64,000 nt of DNA from the NCBI RefSeq assembly GCF_007859945.1, contig NZ_SJPQ01000004.1:532427-596426 (forward strand), read 5' to 3'. How positions within the stretch are numbered: the stretch's first letter is position 1; each line of letters starts with the position of its first letter. The translations under genes were made by a program, and so were the position numbers. Below the pieces are notes generated by a model. The model saw only the letters and a list, made by a program, of their open reading frames with translations, ran no database searches and had not been told where the DNA came from. Source of the stretch: Pseudobythopirellula maris. Lineage in GTDB: Bacteria; Planctomycetota; Planctomycetia; Pirellulales; Lacipirellulaceae. Positions 45,645-53,695 of the stretch are shown one piece after another.

Positions 45645-46670
45645 TCAATCGCCGTTGGACTCGGCGAAGCCGGCGATCGCCTCCATCACCTCACGCCACT
45701 GGTAATCGAGCGGGATCGCGTGCCCGCTGTTCTCCAGCACCAGCAGCTCCTTCGTCTCGGAGGGGATCCGCTCGTAGTACGCCGCCGCCGCCGCGGTGTC
45801 GACGATGATGTCGCTCTTGCTGAGCACCATCAGCAGCGGCGTGCGGAACAACTCGGCGCGCGGAGCGTTGCGATCCATCAGGCCGTACAGGCTGTCGACC
45901 ACGGCGATCGGCGAGAACGGCGTGCGGCCGGGCCAACCGAGCCGCGACTCGTCGTGGCAGTCCATGTCGTAAGGCGAGCGCAGCGTGTCGGTGAACAGAA
46001 ACGCCCGCTTGGAGAACTCGTGCCAGAAACGGGTCGTGCCGATCGGCGCGCGGGCGCTGGAGACCTTCACCGCCGGGGCGAGCAGCACCGCGAAGTCGAC
46101 CATCGGGTCGTCGCCCCGCTCCGCCCCATCGAGCGGCGCCCCGTCAAGCAACGCCCCGATCGTCGTCGCCCCGCCGAGCGAGTGGGCCACGACCCCCACG
46201 CGGTCGTGCTTCTCCCGGAGTTGGGCGAGCTCTTTGGTGACAGCGGCTACCCACTCTTCGGCCCGGCTGTCGGCGTACTCGGAAACGCGCTCGCAAAACC
46301 CCGGCAGCCGCATCACACGCACCGCGAATCCGCGCTCCGCCAGTTCGGGGGCGATCAGGTCCCAGTGGCGCGGCGAGGCGTTGAACCCGTGGACCAGCAG
46401 TAAAGCCGTCGCCGACGGGTCGTCGACCGGGCCGAGCGAGTGGGCGCCACATCCCTCCCGCACCCCATCGGCGTTCCAGGCCACGGTCTCCTCCCAGGCC
46501 TCGATCGCCGCAGCGATATAGGCCGAGTAGACCAAGTCGCCCAGCAGCTGCAGGCCGACCAGGGCCAGGGCGACTGCGGCCAGCCGCCGCAGGCGGCGGG
46601 GCCACCGGGAGACTGGCTCCGTGGCGTGGTCTGCAACCGCCTCGTCGGCTGGTGGCGTGGAAGAGGTCAT
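45645..46670 (-). CDS. Membrane-anchored alpha/beta hydrolase
   Basis: The 341-residue protein has an N-terminal membrane anchor (about residues 31-53) and an alpha/beta-hydrolase domain. The oxyanion region is LLVHGFNASPRHW (about 91-103), the nucleophile Ser is in VVAHSLGGAT (about 159-168), the acidic residue is probably in SKSDIIVD (about 288-295), and the His is in NSGHAIPLD (about 317-325). Such enzymes hydrolyse esters or acylglycerols; the substrate is unknown. The start at 46670 (MTSSTPPADE) was chosen because the much longer frame to 47561 is antisense to accB. It is divergent from accB. Confidence 0.87.
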   Translation of the reverse strand: MTSSTPPADEAVADHATEPVSRWPRRLRRLAAVALALVGLQLLGDLVYSAYIAAAIEAWEETVAWNADGVREGCGAHSLGPVDDPSATALLLVHGFNASPRHWDLIAPELAERGFAVRVMRLPGFCERVSEYADSRAEEWVAAVTKELAQLREKHDRVGVVAHSLGGATTIGALLDGAPLDGAERGDDPMVDFAVLLAPAVKVSSARAPIGTTRFWHEFSKRAFLFTDTLRSPYDMDCHDESRLGWPGRTPFSPIAVVDSLYGLMDRNAPRAELFRTPLLMVLSKSDIIVDTAAAAAYYERIPSETKELLVLENSGHAIPLDYQWREVMEAIAGFAESNGD

Positions 46671-46916
46671 TCGGCTGCCTTGGGGTGCAATCGGCGGGGG
46701 CGGGACGGGTTTTCGCGTCCCCTGGCGGGGCGTGGTGGGCCCGAATCCATTGCCCTGCCTGGGGTTGTGAGCGGCCCACGCGGCGGCTAGTCTGCTAGAT
46801 TCATTCGCGGCCGCCGGGCCGATCTTGGGGCCCCTGATCGGCAGGGGCGTTCCTCGATCCGCCACGCTAACATAGCGGCCCCCCGATCCGTCGAGAGCCC
46901 TCCTTCCGGGTGCAGC

Positions 46917-47423
46917 ATGGCAAGTGAAAAAGACCCCGCCGGTGCGGGAGACGTGTTTGATGTCAGCAAGGTCCGTCAGCTCGTCGAGCTGATGAACGAC
47001 CACGACCTGGCGGAAATCGTTCTCCAGCAGGGCGAGCAGAAGATGAAACTGCGGCGCGGCGGCGAGCCCGTCACGATCGCCGCGACCCCCGCCCAACCGG
47101 CCCCCGCTCTGGCGGCCCCGGCCGCCGCACCGTCGGCCGCGCCGGCCCCTGCCCCGTCGGCCGCACCCGCGGCGGACGCCGCGGCCGAGGTCATCCCCAG
47201 CCCGATGGTCGGCACGTTCTACACCTCGGCGAACCCCGAGTCGGCGGCGTTCGTCAAACCGGGCGACCAAGTCGGTCCCGACACCACGATCTGCATCATC
47301 GAAGCGATGAAGGTCTTCAACGAGATCCCGGCCGATTGCTCGGGCAAGATCGTCGCGGTGCTGGTCGAGAACGGCGCCGCGGTCGAGTTCGGCCAGCCGC
47401 TGTTCAAGATCGAGAAGGGGTAA
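46917..47423 (+). CDS. accB: Biotin carboxyl carrier protein of acetyl-CoA carboxylase
   Basis: The 168-residue protein has an N-terminal helical part (to about residue 50), a Pro/Ala-rich linker (about 55-92) and a biotinyl domain with the biotinylation site Lys132 in EAMKVF. It carries CO2 between biotin carboxylase and carboxyltransferase in the first step of fatty-acid synthesis. accC follows on the same strand after 216 bp. No accA or accD is in the window. The gene is complete. Confidence 0.95.
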   Translation: MASEKDPAGAGDVFDVSKVRQLVELMNDHDLAEIVLQQGEQKMKLRRGGEPVTIAATPAQPAPALAAPAAAPSAAPAPAPSAAPAADAAAEVIPSPMVGTFYTSANPESAAFVKPGDQVGPDTTICIIEAMKVFNEIPADCSGKIVAVLVENGAAVEFGQPLFKIEKG

Positions 47424-47505
47424 GGGGGCGTCCCCTTGCGGCGGCAGCGGGGGCGTTCGGATCCCCCCAACCGCCGCCCTGAGCCCTGTGACCGAATGAT
47501 GAAAT

Positions 47506-47558
47506 CCGAATGACGAATGACGAGATCGGATGGCGACGCCGAGAGGTTCGTCATTCGG
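47506..47558. repeat. 12-bp perfect inverted repeat between accB and accC
   Basis: CCGAATGACGAA (47506-47517) and TTCGTCATTCGG (47547-47558) can form a stem with a 29-nt loop. Extra GAATGA-type words lie just upstream. It is in the transcript between the two subunit genes and might set their relative expression. Confidence 0.7.
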
Positions 47559-47639
47559 CATCCGTGCTTCGTAATTCCTTAGCCCCGCCGCCCGCGACGC
47601 AACACCGGTTCGGCGTCACTACCAAGAGACTACTCACCC

Positions 47640-48980
47640 ATGTACCAACGCATCCTGATCGCCAACCGTGGTGAGATCGCGCAGCGGGTGATCCGCGCTT
47701 GCCGCGAGATGGGCATCGGCACGGTCGCAATCTACAGCGAGGGTGACCGCGGCGCCCACTACCTGGAGCTCGCCGACGAGGCGTTCTGCGTCGGGCCCGC
47801 CAAGGCGGCCGACAGCTACCTGAAGATCGCCAACGTCATCTCCGCCGCCGAGGTGGGCAACGTCGAGGCGATCCACCCCGGCTACGGCTTCCTGGCCGAG
47901 AACGCCCACTTCAACGAGATCTGCCGCAGCTGCAACATCGACTTCATCGGCCCGACGCCCGAGGCGATGGCCAAGCTGGGCGACAAGAACGAGGCCCGCG
48001 AGCTGGCCCGTCAGGCCAAGGTGCCCGTCGTGCCCGGCAGCGAGGGGCTGATCACCGACGAGGCCGAGGCGATGAAGTTCGCCCACGAGGTCGGTTTCCC
48101 CGTGCTGATCAAGGCGGTGGCCGGCGGCGGCGGGCGCGGGATGCGGGTCGCCTCGAACGACCTGGCCCTCAAGTCGGCCCTGCAACAGGCCCAGGCCGAG
48201 GCCGAGGCCGCCTTCGGCAACGGCGCCGTTTACCTCGAGAAGTACATCGAGCGCCCGCGCCACGTGGAGGTGCAGCTCATCGCCGACCACCACGGCAACG
48301 TCGTCCACCTGTGGGACCGCGACTGCTCCGTGCAACGCCGTCACCAGAAGCTGATCGAGGAGAGTCCCAGCCTGTCGGTCAGCGACAAGACACGCAACGA
48401 GATGTGCGAGTCGGCCGTGCGGCTGCTCAAGGCGTCGAACTACACAAACGCCGCCACCGTGGAGTTCATCGTCGACGGCGACGGCAACTACTACTTCATC
48501 GAAGTGAACGCCCGCATCCAGGTCGAGCACCCGGTCTCGGAGCTCGTGACGGGCATCGACCTGATCAAGGCCCAGATCCGTGTCGCCGCGGGCGAGCCGC
48601 TCTGGATGAAGCAGAAAGAGATCAAGCAGAACGGCCACGCGATCGAGTGCCGCATCAACGCCGAAGACCCGGCGAAGAACTTCCAGCCCTCGCCTGGGCG
48701 GATCGAGCGGCTGTTCGTGCCGGGCGGCTACGGCGTCCGCTGGGAGTCACACGCCCACAGCGGCTACGTCGTGCCGCCGTACTACGACTCGATGATCGGC
48801 AAGCTGCTGGTGCACCAGCCGACCCGCGCCGAGGCGATCGCCTGCATGCAGCGCGCCCTGGCCGAGCTGCGTGTCGACGGCATCAAGACCACCCAGCCGC
48901 TGCACCAAGAGATCCTCAGCCACACGGCGTTCGTCGAAGGCCGGATCGACACGACGTTCGTCGAACGCACGTTTGTGTGA
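47640..48980 (+). CDS. accC: Biotin carboxylase subunit of acetyl-CoA carboxylase
   Basis: The 446-residue protein shows all biotin carboxylase landmarks: [32 protein letters not shown], an ATP-grasp domain with [13 protein letters not shown] and [16 protein letters not shown], then [14 protein letters not shown] and ECRINAEDP. It carboxylates the biotin on AccB using ATP and bicarbonate. The length is normal and the start ATG at 47640 matches the family. An intrinsic terminator follows. Confidence 0.97.
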   Translation: MYQRILIANRGEIAQRVIRACREMGIGTVAIYSEGDRGAHYLELADEAFCVGPAKAADSYLKIANVISAAEVGNVEAIHPGYGFLAENAHFNEICRSCNIDFIGPTPEAMAKLGDKNEARELARQAKVPVVPGSEGLITDEAEAMKFAHEVGFPVLIKAVAGGGGRGMRVASNDLALKSALQQAQAEAEAAFGNGAVYLEKYIERPRHVEVQLIADHHGNVVHLWDRDCSVQRRHQKLIEESPSLSVSDKTRNEMCESAVRLLKASNYTNAATVEFIVDGDGNYYFIEVNARIQVEHPVSELVTGIDLIKAQIRVAAGEPLWMKQKEIKQNGHAIECRINAEDPAKNFQPSPGRIERLFVPGGYGVRWESHAHSGYVVPPYYDSMIGKLLVHQPTRAEAIACMQRALAELRVDGIKTTQPLHQEILSHTAFVEGRIDTTFVERTFV

Positions 48981-49013
48981 CGGCGAGACGCTCCGGGCGC
49001 CCATCTCTTTTGA

Positions 49014-49047
49014 AGCCTTGCAGCCAAAACGCCGCAGGGCTTTTTTT
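49014..49047 (+). terminator. Rho-independent terminator after accC
   Basis: AGCCTTGC (49014-49021) pairs with GCAGGGCT (49034-49041), allowing one G-U pair, and is followed by seven T (49041-49047). It lies about 33 bp after the accC stop and fits an intrinsic terminator of the accBC transcript. Confidence 0.8.
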
Positions 49048-49127
49048 CGGCGCTGACCAAAACGGGCGCCTGATCGGCGTCTGCATCGTCCGCACCGCCC
49101 GGCTGCCTAATTCACCGCGGCAGATCG

Positions 49128-49172
49128 CTCCGAGGGTCGAATCCGCTCTCCGCACCGCACTGCGGGACAAGC
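49128..49172. repeat. 45-bp sequence shared with the region before the edge transposase
   Basis: The segment matches 63829-63873 at about 80 percent by eye, with a 16-bp identical core CGCACCGCACTGCGG plus one base. The other copy lies about 78 bp before a probable IS4-type transposase. This one opens the accessory island, so it may be an insertion-sequence end or scar. Confidence 0.6.
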
Positions 49173-49311
49173 TCTCAGGTGCGGCTGGCTGGTTACTGGC
49201 GAATCTATAATGAGCGGGGGGAAGTATCTTGATGGATTTTGGCGATGTCATGATTAGAGATGTAGATAGCTTCGACAATCTTCCGCACACACCGTATTCG
49301 GGTCTCAGGCA

Positions 49312-49815
49312 ATGCAAATCGACCTCCCGGCCTACTGGCGTGAAAATCCGCCTAACGAAGGGCTGTTGTTTTCTGTTGATTACGACCCTTCATCCGAAAT
49401 AGCAGTAGTTGTCTACGAGTACGTAGCAGAATCTGTCTCAAGACATTTCCAAGGATTGCCTCCTCTTGGATATCGAGATTTTCGGAAACTGACTCTGCGT
49501 GAGGCAAGTGCTCTTGTCGTGACTTCATTTGAGAGTGCCGATACAACGGAATCTTTAAGGATACTTCGAGAAAGAATTTCTTTTTCACCCATATGCATTG
49601 TCTCGTATAAGTTAGGCCTTCTATGCGACGTGTCTTCTCTGGGCTTGGAGATAGCGAACAGTTTCAATCTGCAACTATGCTTCTATGCTGCTGAAGCGGA
49701 GTCTCGTCTGGTAAGAAGCACGCAGGTTGGCGAGGACGAGTGGTTGCATCACGACCTTGAAACTGGGGAAGAGATCGACTTCTACCGACCATTTGATGCT
49801 GGCAATACAGACTAG
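49312..49815 (+). CDS. Unrecognised protein of the accessory island
   Basis: The 167-residue protein begins MQIDLPAYWRENPPNEG and ends EEIDFYRPFDAGNTD. It has no signal peptide or membrane helix. A mixed alpha/beta pattern is suggested by alternating hydrophobics (LLFSVDYDPSSEIAVVVYEY, ICIVSYKLGLLCDVSS). Base composition is clearly lower in GC than the neighbours and third positions are not GC-biased, which points to recent acquisition. A short cytosolic acidic protein of this kind could be an immunity protein of a toxin system, but that is a guess. I do not recognise its family. Confidence 0.55.
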   Translation: MQIDLPAYWRENPPNEGLLFSVDYDPSSEIAVVVYEYVAESVSRHFQGLPPLGYRDFRKLTLREASALVVTSFESADTTESLRILRERISFSPICIVSYKLGLLCDVSSLGLEIANSFNLQLCFYAAEAESRLVRSTQVGEDEWLHHDLETGEEIDFYRPFDAGNTD

Positions 49816-49889
49816 GCTTCCAGACCGGTGGTCGGCTACGCCGTGAACCCTTTCTTGACAGCAGTGCAGCGGTTGCGTGATGAATAAAC

Positions 49890-49983
49890 GGTCTTGATGC
49901 CGGCTTGGCGGGTCGCCCTACGGGGCGTGGTGGTTCAATCCCCCACCAAGCCTGACAGGAGGTCAGGATGCCGCATCAAGACC
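49890..49983 (+). other. Foldable core of the small element, possible structured RNA
   Basis: Perfect 11-bp arms GGTCTTGATGC (49890-49900) and GCATCAAGACC (49973-49983) enclose a second pair GGCTTGG/CCAAGCC and a hairpin CGCCC-TAC-GGGGCG. The core also contains GGTTCAATCCC, which looks like a tRNA T-loop, but the stems do not fit a tRNA. TTGACA lies about 30 bp upstream of the left arm, a distance that suits transcription starting near 49890. It could be a transcribed RNA or a DNA structure used in transposition. Confidence 0.45.
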
Positions 49984-50004
49984 AAGGGCGTGTTCCGCCA
50001 CGCG

Positions 50005-50109
50005 ATGCGCGCCACCACGGTCCGACTAGAAGACGAACTGGCCCACGCCCTCATCGACGCCTACCAATGAACCAACAAGGCCAGCCGCGACTACCCCTGC
50101 AAGAAGTAG
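50005..50109 (+). pseudogene. Broken ribbon-helix-helix-like frame (antitoxin-type remnant)
   Basis: The frame reads MRATTVRLEDELAHALIDAY Q, then a stop codon (50068-50070), then TNKASRDYPCKK and a second stop. The first part fits the beta strand and helix of ribbon-helix-helix DNA-binding proteins (TVRLxDEL), and TNKxSRDY fits the second helix. An in-frame stop splits it, so it is probably inactive. It is short, and the assignment rests on pattern only. Confidence 0.35.
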
Positions 50110-50374
50110 AACCTGCCAGGAACCCAACCACCTAACGTCGCTAATGCGTTACAAGAGCTGATCAAAATCGCATAGCAGCTCAGAGGGTTCACGGCGTAGG
50201 GTGGCCGAGCCAAAGCACACGCGGTAGCGAGGGCTTGTTTCGTGGAGGTGAGTTCCCCCAGATTCGCCCAACCACAATAAGGGTGGCCAGTGCGTCCGGC
50301 TATCTGAGCCAAGATCGAAATGGCGGATGAGACCGGCGGATTCTGACTCTACGAAACTCTCTGAAAGCCATGGG

Positions 50375-51319
50375 ATGATCAACCGCACGACTTTTCCGAC
50401 GACGATACCGGACGCCTTGTTCTACGATATTTATCGAACGAGCAGTCTCACCGATTGGTCGCAAGATTGGGAGAGCTTCTGCGAAGATGAGTTTGTCTTC
50501 TGGGGGCCAGAGTTTGCGTACTACTTTCCTCGCGGGTTCGAAGACTGGGTCGCAGAATGGGACAGCATCCCAGGCGGCGGTGGACGTTGCCTCTACGGAC
50601 AGCGGCATGATTGCTCGGTTTCTCCCAGCCACGTCACCCACAAATGGGCGAACGACGTTCAGTTCGTCGAGATCAACGGAAAAGGGCCGCTCACCCCGCT
50701 CGTTCAGGAATACGCTGGCAGCAATCCTTATCTGCTATTTACGGAGACGCTGGCCAAGCAACTGAGTGCGACCAACCTTTCGGGGCTGGGTGTTCGCAAA
50801 GCAGAACTGTGTTATGCCAATAGCTCCCGTTACGCGACTGAGCCCGAACGCATTGGTGAGCAACTCTACTTCCTAGCGGGCCCCAATCCGCTGCTGACAA
50901 TCCCGCCTACTCTCAATCCGGAGGCCCCGAACAGCTGCCCCTTCTGCGGGTACGGGCCAGTTATCTGCCCCAAGTGTGGAAGTCGTACTGGTGCAAAGTG
51001 CCCGCGGTGCGGCATCCAGATGTACAACGCCGATTCGCCGCCTGAACTAGTTGCCAAGCAGATCGACACCGCCAGCATTTACGCCTCCAAAGAGCACCAA
51101 CTAGCCAACGGCGCCATCGACTTGGCTCGCTGCGACACACTCTGGGACTTCTCAGGGATCAACCGAGTCAGCCGCAAGATGCTCGACGTGTTGATCGACC
51201 TGGACGCCGGTCCCATGCTGATCGTCCCCGTGAAGGCGCTCTTCCCCGACGGCCGGGTCGGGTTTACCGAAGCGGAGGCCAAGCCGCTCATTCAGCTGCA
51301 CCAGCCCGACACACCCTGA
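50375..51319 (+). CDS. Unrecognised protein with a double zinc-ribbon-like segment
   Basis: The 314-residue protein (330 if the ATG at 50327 is used) has an N-terminal acidic aromatic-rich region (YRTSSLTDWSQDWESFCEDEF) and a middle with GRCLYGQRHDC. A segment near residues 190-225 carries three CxxC motifs: CPFCGYGPVICPKCG and CPRCG. These could bind one or two zinc ions. The C-terminal part (VSRKMLDVLIDLDAGPMLIV) has a regular helix-strand pattern. GC content is lower than in core genes. It belongs to the same accessory island as the gene at 49312. I recognise no family. Confidence 0.55.
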   Translation: MINRTTFPTTIPDALFYDIYRTSSLTDWSQDWESFCEDEFVFWGPEFAYYFPRGFEDWVAEWDSIPGGGGRCLYGQRHDCSVSPSHVTHKWANDVQFVEINGKGPLTPLVQEYAGSNPYLLFTETLAKQLSATNLSGLGVRKAELCYANSSRYATEPERIGEQLYFLAGPNPLLTIPPTLNPEAPNSCPFCGYGPVICPKCGSRTGAKCPRCGIQMYNADSPPELVAKQIDTASIYASKEHQLANGAIDLARCDTLWDFSGINRVSRKMLDVLIDLDAGPMLIVPVKALFPDGRVGFTEAEAKPLIQLHQPDTP

Positions 51320-51593
51320 TCGCGGGAGCTCAACAAGGACGTGCGGGCGCATGTCCTTCGTGTCTTGGCTTGATCGTTTGTTGACTTGCGGCGAGCGGCG
51401 CCGCCCGTGCGGGCGTCGAGTCGCCAGAAGCCTTAGGGGCAGAGCGGTTTGCTCATAGGTGTAGACGCTCGGCTCGCGATCGGCGTCATGGCTTCGTCAG
51501 CCTGCATCGACAATGCACCGCATTGCCTGCTTCGGCTTCCTCGCCACGCCGCCAATCGCTTCCCCGCTCGTCCACAACAATTCGAAAACCGCT
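51320..51593. other. Intergenic between convergent genes
   Basis: The gap has a GC hairpin CGCCCG-TG-CGGGCG at 51402-51415 and no gene. There is no clear T-run, so termination is not assigned. Confidence 0.4.
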
Positions 51594-53114
51594 CTAAGCC
51601 CGCGGCGCCGACCCAGCTACGCTGTGCCGACGCGGCAGCGCGGCGACGGCAATCGCCGCGAGCCACAAGCCGCACGGCTCGGGGATGATCTTGACCTTGG
51701 TGACGCCGATGACCCACTCGCCCATGTCGACCGAGGGGACGTTCGACACGTACGGCTGGAACGTCCAGAACGCGAGCGGGTCGTTGGGGTCGAGCACCGT
51801 GGTGCTGCGGCCGCCCCAGCGCGGCAACGCTTCGCCCGACGCCAGGATGCTATAGTTGCCGCTGCCGGCGTGGGTGACCACCGGATCGCCGACGCTCGTG
51901 ACCCCGTCGACCGTGCGACCGACCGCCACGTAGGAGCTGATCGGCGAGAGCGAGCTCGAGCCGCTAAAGCCGACGACCACATCTCCGTTGTCGTTGACGG
52001 CAAGCGATGGGTAGTAAAAGTCGAGTTCGGCATCGGCGATCACGCCCGACTGTTTGACCGTAAACTGCCCGGCGTCGTCGCTGAACTCCATCCACTGGAT
52101 CGCGTTCCGCCCGCCGTGCCGGATCACGTGGCTCGACCACAGGCTGCCGTTCTGCGAGACCACGCCGCCGCTCAAAGACGTGCTGCCGACGGCCAGCGAG
52201 CCGCCCGGCTGGTCCACCACAAGGTCCATGTGCGAGATCGCCAACTCGTCGGCGAAATCGCTCAGCTCGAAGGTGTCGGAGACCTCCGATCCGCCCGAAA
52301 GCCAGTCGCTGGGCAGCACTGTTCTCTTGAACCCGTTCTCGTTGAAGGCCGACACCAACTGCTGCGACCCAACGCCGCCATCGAGGTCGATCACCGGGGT
52401 GGCGCGGTACCCAAGGCTGTTCACGCCAAACCGCAACTGGCTGCGGAGTCCGGCGACGCTAGGCGTGGGATCGGTCAGGCTCGTCAGCGGCACGCCAAAC
52501 AGGTTGGCGCTGCGCAGCGTCTCACCGCTGAGCCGAGCGCGATCGACAACGGCGTAGAGACCCTCGCCGTCGATGCCGAGCGTGGGGACCGACAGGGCCG
52601 AAACCGCCGTCGAGGGGTCGAGATCAACCGAGAACCCTCGCCACTCGCCGAGCGAAGGGTCGGCGCCCAGCGTGACCCCGATCAGCAACTGGTTGGGCGT
52701 CCCGCCACTCGCGCCCACGGTGTAAGCCGAGGCGTACCAGCGGTCGGTGTGGGGGTCGTACAACGTTTGCATGCCGGGGATGATCTCGAGCGCCGAGGGG
52801 GCGCCGGTCGAAGCAAGGGCCGTGTTCCAGAAATCGACGTCCGAGGTCTGCTCCAGCCTGGCGCCGGTGTGATCGTAAACGGTGAACGTCGACGACGTGA
52901 ACTCAACAATCTCTTGCGGCCCGACGGCGCCGTTGGGCGACGGCGGGATCTCGGCGCGTCCTTGCTGAAGGCCCTGACGGAACGACCCTCCGCTGAACCG
53001 ATGCTCGAGTACAAAGTCATTCGCAACGGCCTCGCCGGCGCCGAGGGCCGCGGATAGTGCGGCAAGAAGGAGGGGCAGGCGCGAAGCAAATCGCGCCGGG
53101 GTAATAGGATTCAT
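51594..53114 (-). CDS. PEP-CTERM sorting domain protein (secreted)
   Basis: The 506-residue protein has a signal peptide (about residues 1-31, ending GEAVA) and a C-terminal PEP-CTERM tail (IPEPCG, a hydrophobic stretch, then RRH). The mature chain resembles secreted planctomycete proteins with a repeated-blade pattern: NGAVGPQEIVEFTSSTFTVY, QTLYDPHTDRWYASAY, TLGIDGEGLYAVVD, HMDLVVDQPGG. That suggests a beta-propeller-like or surface protein, by inference. The region upstream carries the ~103-bp repeat shared with the PEP-CTERM-like gene at 22466. Confidence 0.85.
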   Translation of the reverse strand: MNPITPARFASRLPLLLAALSAALGAGEAVANDFVLEHRFSGGSFRQGLQQGRAEIPPSPNGAVGPQEIVEFTSSTFTVYDHTGARLEQTSDVDFWNTALASTGAPSALEIIPGMQTLYDPHTDRWYASAYTVGASGGTPNQLLIGVTLGADPSLGEWRGFSVDLDPSTAVSALSVPTLGIDGEGLYAVVDRARLSGETLRSANLFGVPLTSLTDPTPSVAGLRSQLRFGVNSLGYRATPVIDLDGGVGSQQLVSAFNENGFKRTVLPSDWLSGGSEVSDTFELSDFADELAISHMDLVVDQPGGSLAVGSTSLSGGVVSQNGSLWSSHVIRHGGRNAIQWMEFSDDAGQFTVKQSGVIADAELDFYYPSLAVNDNGDVVVGFSGSSSLSPISSYVAVGRTVDGVTSVGDPVVTHAGSGNYSILASGEALPRWGGRSTTVLDPNDPLAFWTFQPYVSNVPSVDMGEWVIGVTKVKIIPEPCGLWLAAIAVAALPRRHSVAGSAPRA

Positions 53115-53695
53115 GAGACGACTCGATCGCCGCCGACGTCGGCGGTCCTGAAGGGGGATGAGAAGGATAGATTAAGAATGAATAAAACGCCTGGATGAAC
53201 GCCGCGATGAACGCTCAACGTAGGGTAATTGGCGGCTCCTTGGCCAACAAACGAATCGGTCGCTTAAGCCCCAGCCGCGTGGCGTCGTTGCGTCACGCAC
53301 ACAAGCCGCAGGCGGCCAAAAACGGGCGAAGAGATTCTTGGTGTGAAGAAACGAGATTCGCGGCCGCCAGAAACATCTCGCAAGGCGTTGCCGCCACAAC
53401 GCTTACGACAAAATCGCGGGTGGCCAAGAATCGCTGCTGCGCGCGCGGCCAAAAGCGATTGTCGAAATTAGGTGAAACGCCTGCTACAAAGATAATTGGG
53501 CGCCGCAGGGGGTGACTCTAGCGAGCCGCCGCTGCGTTCTTCCGGTCGCCTGCCCGATGAATCGCCGCCCCAGTGCGTTATTCGTGCGAATTGCTCCGCG
53601 TATTGCGTGAGAGAAAAAAACTGAAGCTAACGGCGGCGCGGCATTCGGAATATTCTTGGCCACTCGCTGCTGTCGGCGAGGCCGTGGGGGATGCG
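53115..53695. other. Upstream region of the PEP-CTERM gene, with repeat
   Basis: The 581-bp gap holds the dispersed repeat (53404-53508) and A+T-rich stretches near 53160-53190 that may contain the promoter of the minus-strand PEP-CTERM gene. Near 53608 the minus strand carries a T-run that may mark the end of the SulP transcript, but no strong stem precedes it. No gene is seen. Confidence 0.4.
53404..53508 (-). repeat. ~103-bp dispersed repeat, copy 2 (upstream of PEP-CTERM gene)
   Basis: The reverse complement of this segment matches 22224-22326. It begins about 290 bp upstream of the PEP-CTERM gene that starts at 53114 and reads towards it, as in the other copy. Confidence 0.85.

Larger units (their letters stand above)
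49836..50199. mobile_element. MITE-like element with 16-bp terminal inverted repeats
   Basis: The ends CTACGCCGTGAACCCT (49836-49851) and AGGGTTCACGGCGTAG (50184-50199) are perfect inverted complements. Directly outside lie GGTGGTCGG (49827-49835) and GGTGGCCGA (50200-50208), 7 of 9 identical, which could be a worn target-site duplication. The 364-bp element has a TTGACA box at 49855, a foldable core (49890-49983) and a broken ribbon-helix-helix-like frame, but no transposase. It lies between two atypical ORFs. Confidence 0.6.

Noticed and set aside
46671..47561. N-terminal extension of the alpha/beta hydrolase to 638 residues
   Set aside because: The extension is antisense to accB and has low-complexity composition. 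The ATG at 46670 is followed by a proper membrane anchor.
49900..49955. A tRNA suggested by GGTTCAATCCC and CCACCA
   Set aside because: The T-stem has two mismatches, and no acceptor, D or anticodon arm can be built around it.
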